Positions 7,633-15,816 of a stretch of DNA of 64,000 bases are shown here, one piece after another (the first letter of the stretch is position 1; the number at the start of each line of letters is the position of its first letter). Both the position numbers and the translations under genes were made by a program. The DNA comes from Ancylobacter sp. WKF20. GTDB lineage: Bacteria > Pseudomonadota > Alphaproteobacteria > Rhizobiales > Xanthobacteraceae. Under the pieces are notes generated by a model, which was not told the DNA's origin, made no database searches, and was given only the letters and a program-made list of their open reading frames with translations. Where the stretch lies: contig NZ_CP121679.1 of the NCBI RefSeq assembly GCF_029760895.1, positions 2,604,001-2,668,000 on the forward strand, in the 5' to 3' direction.

Positions 7633-8424
7633 ATGATGCAGTCCACACTCGAAGCCGCCTCCACCCAAACTCTCCCCCTCCTCGCGCTGTCAGGTGTCGA
7701 GAAGCGCTTCGCCAATGCGGTGACGGCGCTGGAAGGGTTGAACATGCAGGTGCGGCAGGGGGAATTTCTCTCCCTGCTCGGGCCCTCCGGCTGCGGCAAA
7801 TCCACCGCGCTGCGCCTCATCGCCGGCCTGTCAGAGCCCACGGGCGGGCGGATCGACTGGGCGGCCGGCGCGGCGGCGCGCCCCTCCATCGGCTTCGTCT
7901 TCCAGGAGCCGACGCTGATGCCCTGGGCCAGTGTCTTCGGCAATGTGTACCTGCCGCTGCGCCTTGCCGGCACCAGCCGCAAGGCGGCGACGGCGGCCAT
8001 TGAGGAAGCGCTGGAAATGGTCGGCCTGTCCGCCTTCCGCGACGCCTATCCGCGCGAACTGTCCGGCGGCATGAAGATGCGCGTCTCCATCGCCCGCGCG
8101 CTCGTCACGCGCCCGAGCCTGCTCCTGATGGACGAGCCCTTCGCCGCGCTCGACGAGATCACACGCTTCAAGCTGAACAATGATCTTCTGGAGGTCTGGC
8201 ACCGGCTCGGCTGCACCATCGTCTTCGTCACCCATTCGGTGTTCGAATCCGTCTACCTCTCCTCGCGCATCCTGGTCTTCCGCGCGCGCCCTGGCCGCAT
8301 CGCGGCGGAGCTGAAGATCGACCCGAACCAGCCGCGCGACGAGGCGTTCCGCACCTCGCCGGAATATGCCGGCCTGTGCCGTGAGGCGTCGCTGGCGCTA
8401 GCCCGCGCCATGGAAGCCGGCTAG
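7633..8424 (+). CDS. ABC transporter ATP-binding protein (NitT/TauT/ThiZ type)
   Basis: ATPase subunit (263 residues) of the heterocycle importer. Walker A LGPSGCGKST, Q-loop VFQEPTLMPWASV, signature LSGGMKMRVSIARAL, Walker B LLLMDEPFAALDE and switch FVTHSVFES are typical of the nitrate/sulfonate/thiamine-precursor class. The ATG at 7633 is followed by a second at 7636; a GACGAG sequence precedes it. The permease starts 17 nt downstream. Confidence 0.93.
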   Translation: MMQSTLEAASTQTLPLLALSGVEKRFANAVTALEGLNMQVRQGEFLSLLGPSGCGKSTALRLIAGLSEPTGGRIDWAAGAAARPSIGFVFQEPTLMPWASVFGNVYLPLRLAGTSRKAATAAIEEALEMVGLSAFRDAYPRELSGGMKMRVSIARALVTRPSLLLMDEPFAALDEITRFKLNNDLLEVWHRLGCTIVFVTHSVFESVYLSSRILVFRARPGRIAAELKIDPNQPRDEAFRTSPEYAGLCREASLALARAMEAG

Positions 8425-8441
8425 CGGCGGGAGCGGGGCGC

Positions 8442-9221
8442 ATGGAGCACTCCCCCTTCCGCTGGCTGCTGCCCCTCGCCGTGCTGGCGCTCGCGGTCGC
8501 CGGCTGGGATCTGATCGTGCGCCTCAACGACCTGCCGCCCTACATCCTGCCGAGCCCGGCCCTCGTCGCCCAGACGCTCGTCAAGGATCATGTGGTGCTG
8601 CTGAACTCCATGCTGGTGACGCTGCGCACGACGGGGCTCGCCCTGTTCTTCGCCGTGGTGGGCGGCGTGGCTCTGGCGCTCATCTTCGCCTCGTCGCGCA
8701 TCATAGAGTTCTCGCTGTTCCCCATCGCGGTGATCCTTCAGGTGACGCCGATCATCGCCATCGCGCCGCTGATGCTGATCTATCTCGACACCGGCACGGC
8801 GGTGCTGGTCTGCGCCTGGATCGTCGCCTTCTTCCCGGTGCTCGCCAACACGACGCTGGGCCTGAAATCGGTCGACCCCAACCTGCGCGACCTGTTCCGC
8901 CTCTCCGGCGCCACGCCATGGCAGACGCTGGTGCAGCTCAAGCTGCCGACCGCCCTGCCCTTTTTCCTCGGCGGCCTGCGCATCGCCGGGGGCCTCGCCC
9001 TCATCGGCGCGGTGGTCGGCGAGATTGCCGCCGGCTCGGCCGGGCAGGGTTCGGGCCTTGCCTTCCGCATCGTCGAATCCGCCTACCGGCTCAACATTCC
9101 CCGACTGTTCGCCGCGCTGCTGCTCATCTCGCTGTGCGGCATCGTCATCTATGCGATGCTGAGCCTGTTCTCCTGGGCCGTGCTGCGGCGTTGGCATGAG
9201 AGCGAGCTCGCCGGGGCCTGA
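8442..9221 (+). CDS. ABC transporter permease (NitT/TauT/ThiX type)
   Basis: Inner-membrane permease of 259 residues with about six membrane segments. The BPD-transport EAA-like loop is visible as RLSGATPWQTLVQLKLPTALPFFLGGLRIAGGLALIGAVVGE. One such permease per operon implies a homodimer. The stop is separated by 1 nt from the start of the deaminase gene, which ties transport directly to the metabolic enzymes. Confidence 0.92.
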   Translation: MEHSPFRWLLPLAVLALAVAGWDLIVRLNDLPPYILPSPALVAQTLVKDHVVLLNSMLVTLRTTGLALFFAVVGGVALALIFASSRIIEFSLFPIAVILQVTPIIAIAPLMLIYLDTGTAVLVCAWIVAFFPVLANTTLGLKSVDPNLRDLFRLSGATPWQTLVQLKLPTALPFFLGGLRIAGGLALIGAVVGEIAAGSAGQGSGLAFRIVESAYRLNIPRLFAALLLISLCGIVIYAMLSLFSWAVLRRWHESELAGA

Positions 9222-9222
9222 C

Positions 9223-10533
9223 ATGCGTGAACTCGACCACCTGCCGCCGGCCTATCTTCTCACCAATGCCCGCGTGCCGGCCTGCCTGATCGGCGCCGCC
9301 CTCCCCGCTGACAGCGAGGGTCTCGTCCGCGTCGACATCGCGGTTGCGGCGGGGCGCATCACCGCCATCGGCGCCGCGCTTGAGCGGCCGGAGCTGCCGC
9401 GCGTTCCGCTGAACGGGTGCCTCGTCCTGCCGGGTCTGGTCGACGTCCATACCCATCTCGACAAGGCTTTCATCTGGCCGCGCGCGCAGAACGCCGACGG
9501 CAGTTTCGCGGGGGCGCTGGCCGCCGCCGATGCCGACCGCCGCGCGCACTGGACGGCGGACGACGTGCGCACCCGCATGGATTTCGCCCTGCGCTGCGCC
9601 TATGCCCACGGCACGGTCGCCATCCGCACCCATCTCGATTCCATCGGCCCGCAGACCGCCCTTTCCTGGCCGGTCTTCGCGGAGTTGCGCGAGGCCTGGC
9701 GCGGGCGCATCGCGCTTCAGGCGGTAGCGCTCACCCCCATCGACCTCGTGCTCGACGATGGCGAGTTCCTGCCGCTGCTCGACGCCGTGCGCCGCCACCG
9801 GGGCGTGCTGGGTGCCGTCACCTATATGAGCCCCGCCTTGCCGGCCGGGCTCGACCGGCTGTTCGCGGCGGCGAGCGCGCACGGGCTAGAGCTCGACTTC
9901 CATGTCGACGAGACCGCCGACCCCGGCGCCCGCTCCCTCGCCCTCATCGCCGAGGCGGCGCTGCGCCATGGCTTTGAAGGGCGCATCCTCACCGGCCATT
10001 GCTGCTCCCTTGCCCGCCAGAGCGAGGACGCGATCGACCGCACTTTGGACCTTGTGGCCCGTGCCGGCGTCGCCGTGGTCTCGCTGCCGATGTGCAACCT
10101 CTACCTTCAGGACCGCCAGGCCGGCCGCACCCCGCGCTGGCGCGGCATCACCCTTCTGCATGAGATGAAGGCGCGCGGCATCGAGGTCATGGTCGCCAGC
10201 GACAATGCGCGCGATCCGTTCTACGCCTATGGCGATCTCGACCTCGTCGAGGTCTACCGGGAAGCCACCCGCATCGCCCATCTCGACCACCCCTTCGCCG
10301 ATTGGCCCGCCATCGTCGCGAGCACCCCGGCGGCACTCATGGGGCTCGCGGCAGGCCGCATCGCGGTTGACCACCCAGCCGACCTCATCATCCTGACGGC
10401 GCGCAGCCTCAACCAGGCGCTAGCGCGTCCGCAGGCAGACCGTATCGTCCTGCGCGATGGCGCGCGGCTCGATGCCGTCCCGCCCGACTATGCCGAACTC
10501 GACAGCCTCAAGGGGATGCCTCATGGCCTATGA
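9223..10533 (+). CDS. Cytosine deaminase-like (CodA/AtzC) amidohydrolase
   Basis: A 436-residue amidohydrolase-superfamily deaminase. Metal and catalytic residues align with E. coli CodA (H61, H63, H214, E217, H246, D313): H76 and H78 in DVHTHLDK, H227 and E230 in FHVDE, H259 in TGHCCSL, and D327 in VASDNARDP. The active site is therefore complete. The family deaminates cytosine, creatinine, isoguanine, 5-methylcytosine or N-substituted triazines. ATG 9223 lies 1 nt after the permease stop; the last 11 nt overlap the oxidase gene. Together with the importer it suggests deamination of an imported heterocycle. The true substrate is unknown. Confidence 0.9.
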   Translation: MRELDHLPPAYLLTNARVPACLIGAALPADSEGLVRVDIAVAAGRITAIGAALERPELPRVPLNGCLVLPGLVDVHTHLDKAFIWPRAQNADGSFAGALAAADADRRAHWTADDVRTRMDFALRCAYAHGTVAIRTHLDSIGPQTALSWPVFAELREAWRGRIALQAVALTPIDLVLDDGEFLPLLDAVRRHRGVLGAVTYMSPALPAGLDRLFAAASAHGLELDFHVDETADPGARSLALIAEAALRHGFEGRILTGHCCSLARQSEDAIDRTLDLVARAGVAVVSLPMCNLYLQDRQAGRTPRWRGITLLHEMKARGIEVMVASDNARDPFYAYGDLDLVEVYREATRIAHLDHPFADWPAIVASTPAALMGLAAGRIAVDHPADLIILTARSLNQALARPQADRIVLRDGARLDAVPPDYAELDSLKGMPHGL

Positions 10534-11938
10534 CATCGCCGCGTTGAGAACCCGCCTCGCCGGCATCCGGCTGGAGGAGAACCCGGCCTTGGTGCGCCAG
10601 CGCAGCCGGGACTTCTACTGGTACTCGCCGACGCTGAAGCGCCAGCTTGATGCCGTCACCGCCGACATCGTCGCCTTCCCGACGACGGAGGACGAGGTTG
10701 TCACCGTGCTCGCGGCCTGCGCCGCGCTGGCCATTCCCGTCACCCCGCGCGGCGCCGGCACCGGCAATTACGGGCAGGCTATGCCGCTCGCGGGCGGGCT
10801 GGTGCTTGATCTGTCCGGCCTCAACCGCATCCTTGAGATCAGCCCCGGCCGGGTGCGCGCACAGGCCGGCGCGCTGATCGCCGATATCGACGCCGCCTGC
10901 CGGCCCGGCGGGCAGGAACTGCGCCTGCACCCCTCCACCTACCGCACCGCCTCGATCGGCGGCTTCATCGCCGGCGGGTCGGGCGGGGTCGGCTCCATCA
11001 CCTGGGGCGGGCTGCGCGATCTCGGCAACATCATCCGCCTGAAGGTGGCGACGATGGAAGCCGTGCCGCGCCTCCTCGATCTCACCGGCGAGGAGGTGCA
11101 GAAGGTCGCCCATGCCTATGGCACCAACGGCATCATCCTCGAGGTCGAGATGCCGCTCGCCCCGGCCTATGACTGGGTCGAGGCCATTGTCGGCTTCGAC
11201 GACTTCGCCCGCGCCGCCGCCTATGCCAATGCGCTGGGCGAGCAGGACGCGATCCTCAAGAAGCTGCTCTCGGTCATCGCCGCGCCAGTGCCGCAGACCT
11301 ATTTCCTGCGCCATCGCGCCTTCCTGCCGGATGGACAGCACATCGTGCTGGTGATGATCGCGCCCATGGCGCGCGCGGCCTTTGACAGCTTCACCGCCCG
11401 CTGGGGCGGCCGGCTGCTGTTCGATCTCGACGCGCTGGGCACGCAGGAGACCAAGGGCCTGCCGCCGCTCTACGAGCTCTCCTGGAACCACACCACGCTG
11501 CGCGCGCTGCGCATCGACCCGACGATCACCTATCTGCAGACGCTCTACCCCTTCCCGAACCAGCTTGACCTGGTTGCGCAGATTCATGCCGAGCTCGGCG
11601 ACGAGGTGCCGGCCCATCTCGAATTCGTCCGCTTCGACGGCAAGGTGACCTGCTTTGGCCTGCCGCTGGTGCGCTTCTCCACCGAGGAACGGCTGGAAGC
11701 GATCATTGCCCGTCACGAGGCGGTGGGCATCCCGGTGTTCAATCCGCACCGCTACACGCTGGAGGAGGGCGGCATGAAGCAGACCGATGCGGAGCAGCTC
11801 GCCTTCAAGCGCGCGGCGGACCCGGCCGGTCTGCTGAACCCCGGCAAGATGATCGGCTGGGACCATCCCGACCTCGATGTCGCCGACGGGCGCACCTATC
11901 TCTTTGCCGGGCTGGACGGCGCCGCGGGAGCGGCCTGA
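10523..11938 (+). CDS. FAD-binding oxidase of the VAO/PCMH (GlcD-like) family
   Basis: A 471-residue flavoprotein. The FAD-binding PCMH domain occupies roughly residues 45-220 and includes PRGAGTGNYGQAMPLAGG (75-92) and the GGFIAGGSGGVGSITWG loop. The C-terminal cap ends in LLNPGKMIGW, as in glycolate and D-lactate oxidases. It would oxidise a hydroxy acid or a ring carbon after deamination. The ATG at 10523 has AAGGGG 7 nt upstream and overlaps the deaminase by 11 nt, while its stop overlaps the next start as TGATG. Substrate unassigned. Confidence 0.88.
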   Translation: MAYDIAALRTRLAGIRLEENPALVRQRSRDFYWYSPTLKRQLDAVTADIVAFPTTEDEVVTVLAACAALAIPVTPRGAGTGNYGQAMPLAGGLVLDLSGLNRILEISPGRVRAQAGALIADIDAACRPGGQELRLHPSTYRTASIGGFIAGGSGGVGSITWGGLRDLGNIIRLKVATMEAVPRLLDLTGEEVQKVAHAYGTNGIILEVEMPLAPAYDWVEAIVGFDDFARAAAYANALGEQDAILKKLLSVIAAPVPQTYFLRHRAFLPDGQHIVLVMIAPMARAAFDSFTARWGGRLLFDLDALGTQETKGLPPLYELSWNHTTLRALRIDPTITYLQTLYPFPNQLDLVAQIHAELGDEVPAHLEFVRFDGKVTCFGLPLVRFSTEERLEAIIARHEAVGIPVFNPHRYTLEEGGMKQTDAEQLAFKRAADPAGLLNPGKMIGWDHPDLDVADGRTYLFAGLDGAAGAA

Positions 11939-12525
11939 TGCGCGTGCTCGTCGTCTATTGCCACCCGGTAGCGGAGAGCTTCAACGCGGCGGTGCGGGAT
12001 GCGGTCATCCGGGGCCTGACGCGCGCGGGCCACGAGGTCGATCTGCTGGACCTCTATGCCGAGGGATTCGACCCGGTGCTGAGCCGGCAGGCGCGGCTCG
12101 ATTACCATACGCCCGGCGTCAATGCCGTGCCCGTCGCCGACCATCTCGCCCGCGTGCGGGCGGTCGAGGGAATGGTGATCGTCGCCCCCACCTGGTGGTA
12201 CGGGCCGCCCGCCATGCTCAAGGGCTGGCTCGACCGCGTCTTCGTGCCATTCGAAACCTTCGGCATGCCCAAGCCCTTCCGGCCGCTGGAACGCCGGCTC
12301 AGCAATATCCGTGTGCTGGCGGCGGTCAGCACACTCGGCTCACCCTGGTACTGGTGGCTGTGGGTCGGCCAGCCGGGCCGGCGCATCATCATGGAAGGGC
12401 TCGGCGGGATCATCCATCCGCGGGCGCGCAAGCTCTGGCTCGCCTTGCACAGCATGGATTCGGCGAGCGCCACCAAGCGCGCCTGGTTCCTCGCCAAAGT
12501 GGAAGCGCGCTTCGCCGGATTGTGA
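11938..12525 (+). CDS. NAD(P)H-dependent oxidoreductase, flavodoxin_2 (quinone reductase-like) family
   Basis: A 195-residue flavodoxin-like reductase (PF02525 group: NQO1, MdaB, KefF). The phosphate-binding start VLVVYCHPVAESFNAAV, the PTWWYGPPAMLKGWLDRVF segment and the GxP flavin loops are visible. It would reduce quinones or supply reduced flavin with NAD(P)H. The TGATG overlap with the oxidase gene suggests stoichiometric production and a joint redox role. It closes the importer operon; the next gene begins 120 nt later. Confidence 0.88.
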   Translation: MRVLVVYCHPVAESFNAAVRDAVIRGLTRAGHEVDLLDLYAEGFDPVLSRQARLDYHTPGVNAVPVADHLARVRAVEGMVIVAPTWWYGPPAMLKGWLDRVFVPFETFGMPKPFRPLERRLSNIRVLAAVSTLGSPWYWWLWVGQPGRRIIMEGLGGIIHPRARKLWLALHSMDSASATKRAWFLAKVEARFAGL

Positions 12526-12530
12526 GAATT

Positions 12531-12609
12531 CACGATAGTTTCCGAAAACTTTGACGGCGAAGCGGTTTATAGCCATCCTCCCGTCACGGCATCACGTTTG
12601 ACTATCGTG
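12531..12609. promoter_or_regulatory. Inverted repeats upstream of the MarR gene, candidate operator region
   Basis: CACGATAG (12531-12538) is repeated inverted as CTATCGTG (12602-12609), and a 14-bp dyad AGTTTCCGAAAACT (12537-12550) overlaps the first copy. The gap is AT-richer than the flanking genes. MarR proteins often bind dyads next to their own gene, so autoregulation is plausible, but no -35/-10 pair with proper spacing could be fixed. Confidence 0.35.
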
Positions 12610-12645
12610 TCGATCCGATGCTGCGATCCTAGAGGCGGGGCGCCC

Positions 12646-13149
12646 ATGAAGGATGGCTTCGAGAAGAGCATCAGTCACCGGCTTCATCATGCCGCGCGGC
12701 TCCAGCGGGCGCTTGCCGCCCGGCGACTGCATGACATCGGCCTTTTCCCCGGGCAGGAAACCGCGCTGAAGCTGCTCGCCAACAGCGACGGACGGACCAT
12801 GACCGAGCTCGCGGCGGCCTTGCGGGTACGCCCGCCGACCGCTTCCAAGACCGTCGGCCGCCTCTCCGCCCAGGGCCTTTTGGAACGCCGCGCCTCGGAT
12901 GGCGACGCGCGCCTCGTGCGCGTCCACCTCACCGAGGAAGGCCGTGCCCGCGCCGGTGCCATCGACGGCATCTGGGATTCGCTGGAAGACATCATGGTGG
13001 CCGGCCTCGACGGCAAGGACCGCAAAAGGCTGCGCAAGCTGCTGCGCAAGATCGAGAAAAACCTCGCCACCCAGCTCGGTGCCGCGCCGGAAACGCTCGC
13101 CGAGGCGGACGCCGAGGACGAGGCCGAAGCGGCGGAAGAGCCGGCCTGA
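12646..13149 (+). CDS. MarR-family transcriptional regulator
   Basis: A 167-residue winged-helix regulator. The recognition part TMTELAAALRVRPPTASKTVGRLSAQGLLERRASDGDARLVRVHLTEEG is canonical, flanked by dimerisation helices. The acidic, Ala/Glu-rich tail (AEADAEDEAEAAEEPA) is unusual. The ATG at 12646 follows GAGGCGGGG; a TTG at 12598 would add 16 non-family residues. It is a candidate ligand-responsive regulator of the adjacent heterocycle operon, which is inference from position. Confidence 0.9.
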   Translation: MKDGFEKSISHRLHHAARLQRALAARRLHDIGLFPGQETALKLLANSDGRTMTELAAALRVRPPTASKTVGRLSAQGLLERRASDGDARLVRVHLTEEGRARAGAIDGIWDSLEDIMVAGLDGKDRKRLRKLLRKIEKNLATQLGAAPETLAEADAEDEAEAAEEPA

Positions 13150-13219
13150 GGGGTGCCCGGCTTGAAACCGGGGCCTCTTTGGTGACGAATACGGCTCCCC
13201 AGACTTGAGGAGCCCGCGA

Positions 13220-14209
13220 ATGGTCGAATCCTCCCGCCCCGAACTGCTGCAGACCGGCCCGCTCATGGCCATGATCGAGCAGCAGCTCGCCGAGCACTTT
13301 ACCGTCCACCGCCTGGACAAGGGCGACGCCGACGCCCTGCTGGCGCAGGCGGGCCCGAACATCCGGGCCGTGGCGACGGGCGTGGGCGCGACCGCCGGCG
13401 GGGCGAACCGGGTGAACGAGGGCCTGCTGGCCCGACTTCCCAAGCTCGAGATCGTCGCCAATTTCGGTGTCGGCTATGATGCGGTGGATGTCACGGCAGC
13501 GGCCGCACGCGGCATCGTCGTCACCAATACGCCGGGCGTGCTCGACGACGAGGTCGCCGACCTCTCTGTCGGCCTGCTGCTGGCCACGCTGCGGCGCATT
13601 CCGCAGGCGGATCGTTTCCTGCGCGCCGGCAACTGGCCGAAGGGCGGCTTCCCGCTGGGCGCCACCCTGCGCGACCGCTCCATCGGCATTGTCGGCATGG
13701 GGCGGATCGGCCAGGCCATCGCCCGCCGGCTCGCCGGCTTCGGCCGGCCCATCGCCTATCATAGCCGGCGGCCCGTCGAGGGCCTGCCCTACCCGCATTA
13801 CCCCGTGCTGCGGGAACTCGCGGCGGCGGTGGACGTGCTGCTGGTCATCGTTCCCGGCGGACCGGCGACGGACCGGATGATCAATGCCGAGGTGCTGGAA
13901 GCGCTGGGGCCGAACGGCGTACTGATCAATGTCGCGCGCGGCTCGGTGGTGGACGAACCCGCCCTCATTGCGGCGCTGGAGAGCGGCACCATCGCCGCCG
14001 CCGGGCTCGACGTGTTCGCCAATGAGCCGCATGTGCCGGACGCGCTCATCGCCATGGATAATGTGGTGCTGCTGCCGCACATCGCCTCGGCGACGCATGT
14101 GACGCGCAACGCCATGGGCCAGCTGGTGGTGGACAATCTGCTGGCCTGGCGCGACGGGCGCGAGCCCCTGACGCCGGTACCGGAAACCCCGCTCCCCGTG
14201 CGGCGCTGA
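13220..14209 (+). CDS. D-isomer 2-hydroxyacid dehydrogenase (glyoxylate/hydroxypyruvate reductase-like)
   Basis: A 329-residue NAD(P)-dependent dehydrogenase. The Rossmann motif is GIVGMGRIG (residues 156-164) and the catalytic trio R240 (INVARGS), E269 (ANEPHVP) and H287 (LLPHIAS) is complete. It interconverts 2-oxo acids and D-2-hydroxy acids, most likely glyoxylate or hydroxypyruvate. ATG 13220 was chosen because GAGGAG lies 7 nt upstream. Glyoxylate is an end product of several purine and hydantoin routes, so a link to the upstream island is possible, though the MarR gene lies between. Confidence 0.9.
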   Translation: MVESSRPELLQTGPLMAMIEQQLAEHFTVHRLDKGDADALLAQAGPNIRAVATGVGATAGGANRVNEGLLARLPKLEIVANFGVGYDAVDVTAAAARGIVVTNTPGVLDDEVADLSVGLLLATLRRIPQADRFLRAGNWPKGGFPLGATLRDRSIGIVGMGRIGQAIARRLAGFGRPIAYHSRRPVEGLPYPHYPVLRELAAAVDVLLVIVPGGPATDRMINAEVLEALGPNGVLINVARGSVVDEPALIAALESGTIAAAGLDVFANEPHVPDALIAMDNVVLLPHIASATHVTRNAMGQLVVDNLLAWRDGREPLTPVPETPLPVRR

Positions 14210-14211
14210 CC

Positions 14212-14946
14212 ATGCGCGCGCGCCCGCTCGCCGTCGGGACGATGCTCGGCCTCTGCCTGATGGCGATGGCCGGCCTTGCCCGCGCGCAGTCGCCGGAGAC
14301 GTCGCAGGGACCGGAACTTGCCGATGCCTATCAGCTCACCAATGCCGATGGCGACCGGATCTGCCCGATCCGGCTGCTGCCGGGCGTGGTGAAGGAGACC
14401 GCGAAGACACCGGCGCGGGCGCCGCATTTTGCCGTGGAACTCGACCGCGCCGGCTGCGCCGGGGCCATCCTGTTCGCCGCCGACATCGCCGCTTGGGGGC
14501 CGGGGCCGGGCAACGCGATCCGCCTCTATAGCGCGGAGGGCCGCCTGATCGCGGAATTCACCGAAGGGGTCGGCGGCACCTGGGAGGCGCTGCGCGAGAA
14601 GGACGGGGTGTATTTTCTCGTCAACACCCGGCTCGCGGAGCCCGCCACGGCTCTCCAGCCGCGCGATCTCGTCGGCATCTGGGATGTGTCGGAGACGGGC
14701 GGCGCGGCGGCGTGCCGCCTCACCCTGACCGACAGCGCGAGCGGCGACGCCTTTCGGCTCACCGCCCCCGCGGCCTGCGCGCCGCTGCTTGGCCTGCCCC
14801 TGCCCGACCGCTGGCGGCTGGACGGGGACGATCTGCTGCTGCTGGGCGCCGGCGGCGCGCGATTGCGCTTCGCCGCCGGCGAGGAAGCGGTGTGGAGCAA
14901 GGTGCCAGCCGAAGGCCAGCCGCTCCACCTCACCCGCGCTCCCTGA
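14212..14946 (+). CDS. Secreted AprI/Inh-type protease inhibitor, probable tandem domains
   Basis: A 244-residue protein with a signal peptide (cleavage near GLARAQ). The second half, from DLVGIWDVSETGGAAACRLTL to the end, has the Inh pattern of an eight-stranded barrel with a Trp-rich start and paired Cys. Residues 40-115 look like a more divergent copy (CPIRLL...CAGAILFAADIAAWGPG...IRLYSAEG). Known Inh proteins inhibit serralysin-type metalloproteases in the periplasm; no protease gene is nearby. It begins 2 nt after the dehydrogenase and convergently faces cheR. Confidence 0.75.
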   Translation: MRARPLAVGTMLGLCLMAMAGLARAQSPETSQGPELADAYQLTNADGDRICPIRLLPGVVKETAKTPARAPHFAVELDRAGCAGAILFAADIAAWGPGPGNAIRLYSAEGRLIAEFTEGVGGTWEALREKDGVYFLVNTRLAEPATALQPRDLVGIWDVSETGGAAACRLTLTDSASGDAFRLTAPAACAPLLGLPLPDRWRLDGDDLLLLGAGGARLRFAAGEEAVWSKVPAEGQPLHLTRAP

Positions 14947-14970
14947 GGCGAAAGCCCCGGGAGCCGATCG

Positions 14971-15816
14971 TCACTTCGCCGCCGTCGCCATCGCGCCGGT
15001 GGAGGTGCGCGGCACGTAGAAGCCGCGACGGCTGCCGGCCACGAAGTCGGAGGACAGGCCGAGCACCGTCTCGGCGCCGCCGAGGATCAGATAGCCGTCC
15101 CGGGCGGTCACACCGGCGATGCGCGTGAGCACATCGGACTTGGTGGCCGAGTCGAAATAGATCAGCACGTTGCGGCAGAACACGATGTCGAACGTGCCGA
15201 GATGCCCGAAAGGCTGGAGCAGATTGAGCCGCGAGAAGCGCACCATGGAGCGGATCTCCGGCGAGATGCGCCAGTTGTCGCCCACCTGGGTGAAGTAGCG
15301 CAGCAGGTAATGCACCGGCAGGCCGCGCTGCACCTCGAACTGGTTGTAGATGCCCTCCTCGCAGCGGGCGAGCACGTCCGACGAGAGGTCGGTGCCGACG
15401 ATCTCGACCCGGCGCCCGCCGAGCAGCCGCTCATTTTCCTTGAGCAGCATGGCGATCGAATAGGGCTCCTGCCCGGTCGACGCCGCCGCGCACCAGATGC
15501 GGATCGTGTGCAGCGGGCCGCGCTTGGCGACAAGCTCCGGCAGGATGAACGAGGACAGCAGCTCGAACGGGTTCTTGTCGCGGAAGAACAGCGACTCGTT
15601 CGTGGTCATCGCCTCCACCACCGCATCGGCGAGGCCGACCGGCGCGGTCCCGTCGCGCAGCAGCGCGACGAGCCGGCTGAAGTCCGGCACCTTCATGCGG
15701 TGCAGCACCGGCTCCAGGCGGCTCTCCAGCAGATACTGCTTGTCGTCGCCAAGGATCAGGCCCGAGCGCTGCTTGAGGAAGCGGCGCAGAAAGTCATATT
15801 CGGAAAACGCAATCAT
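14971..15816 (-). CDS. cheR: Chemotaxis protein methyltransferase CheR
   Basis: SAM-dependent methyltransferase (281 residues) that methylates glutamates of chemoreceptors. The N-terminal helical domain (FLRRFLKQRSGLILGDDKQYLLESRL), TTNESLFFRD, the SAM site IWCAAASTGQEPYSIAM and the NVLIYFD motif are all present. Its ATG overlaps the cheB stop as ATGA. It is the last gene of the minus-strand chemotaxis run. No receptor C-terminal tether (NWETF-like) exists on the MCP here, so docking must use another mode. Confidence 0.97.
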   Translation of the reverse strand: MIAFSEYDFLRRFLKQRSGLILGDDKQYLLESRLEPVLHRMKVPDFSRLVALLRDGTAPVGLADAVVEAMTTNESLFFRDKNPFELLSSFILPELVAKRGPLHTIRIWCAAASTGQEPYSIAMLLKENERLLGGRRVEIVGTDLSSDVLARCEEGIYNQFEVQRGLPVHYLLRYFTQVGDNWRISPEIRSMVRFSRLNLLQPFGHLGTFDIVFCRNVLIYFDSATKSDVLTRIAGVTARDGYLILGGAETVLGLSSDFVAGSRRGFYVPRTSTGAMATAAK

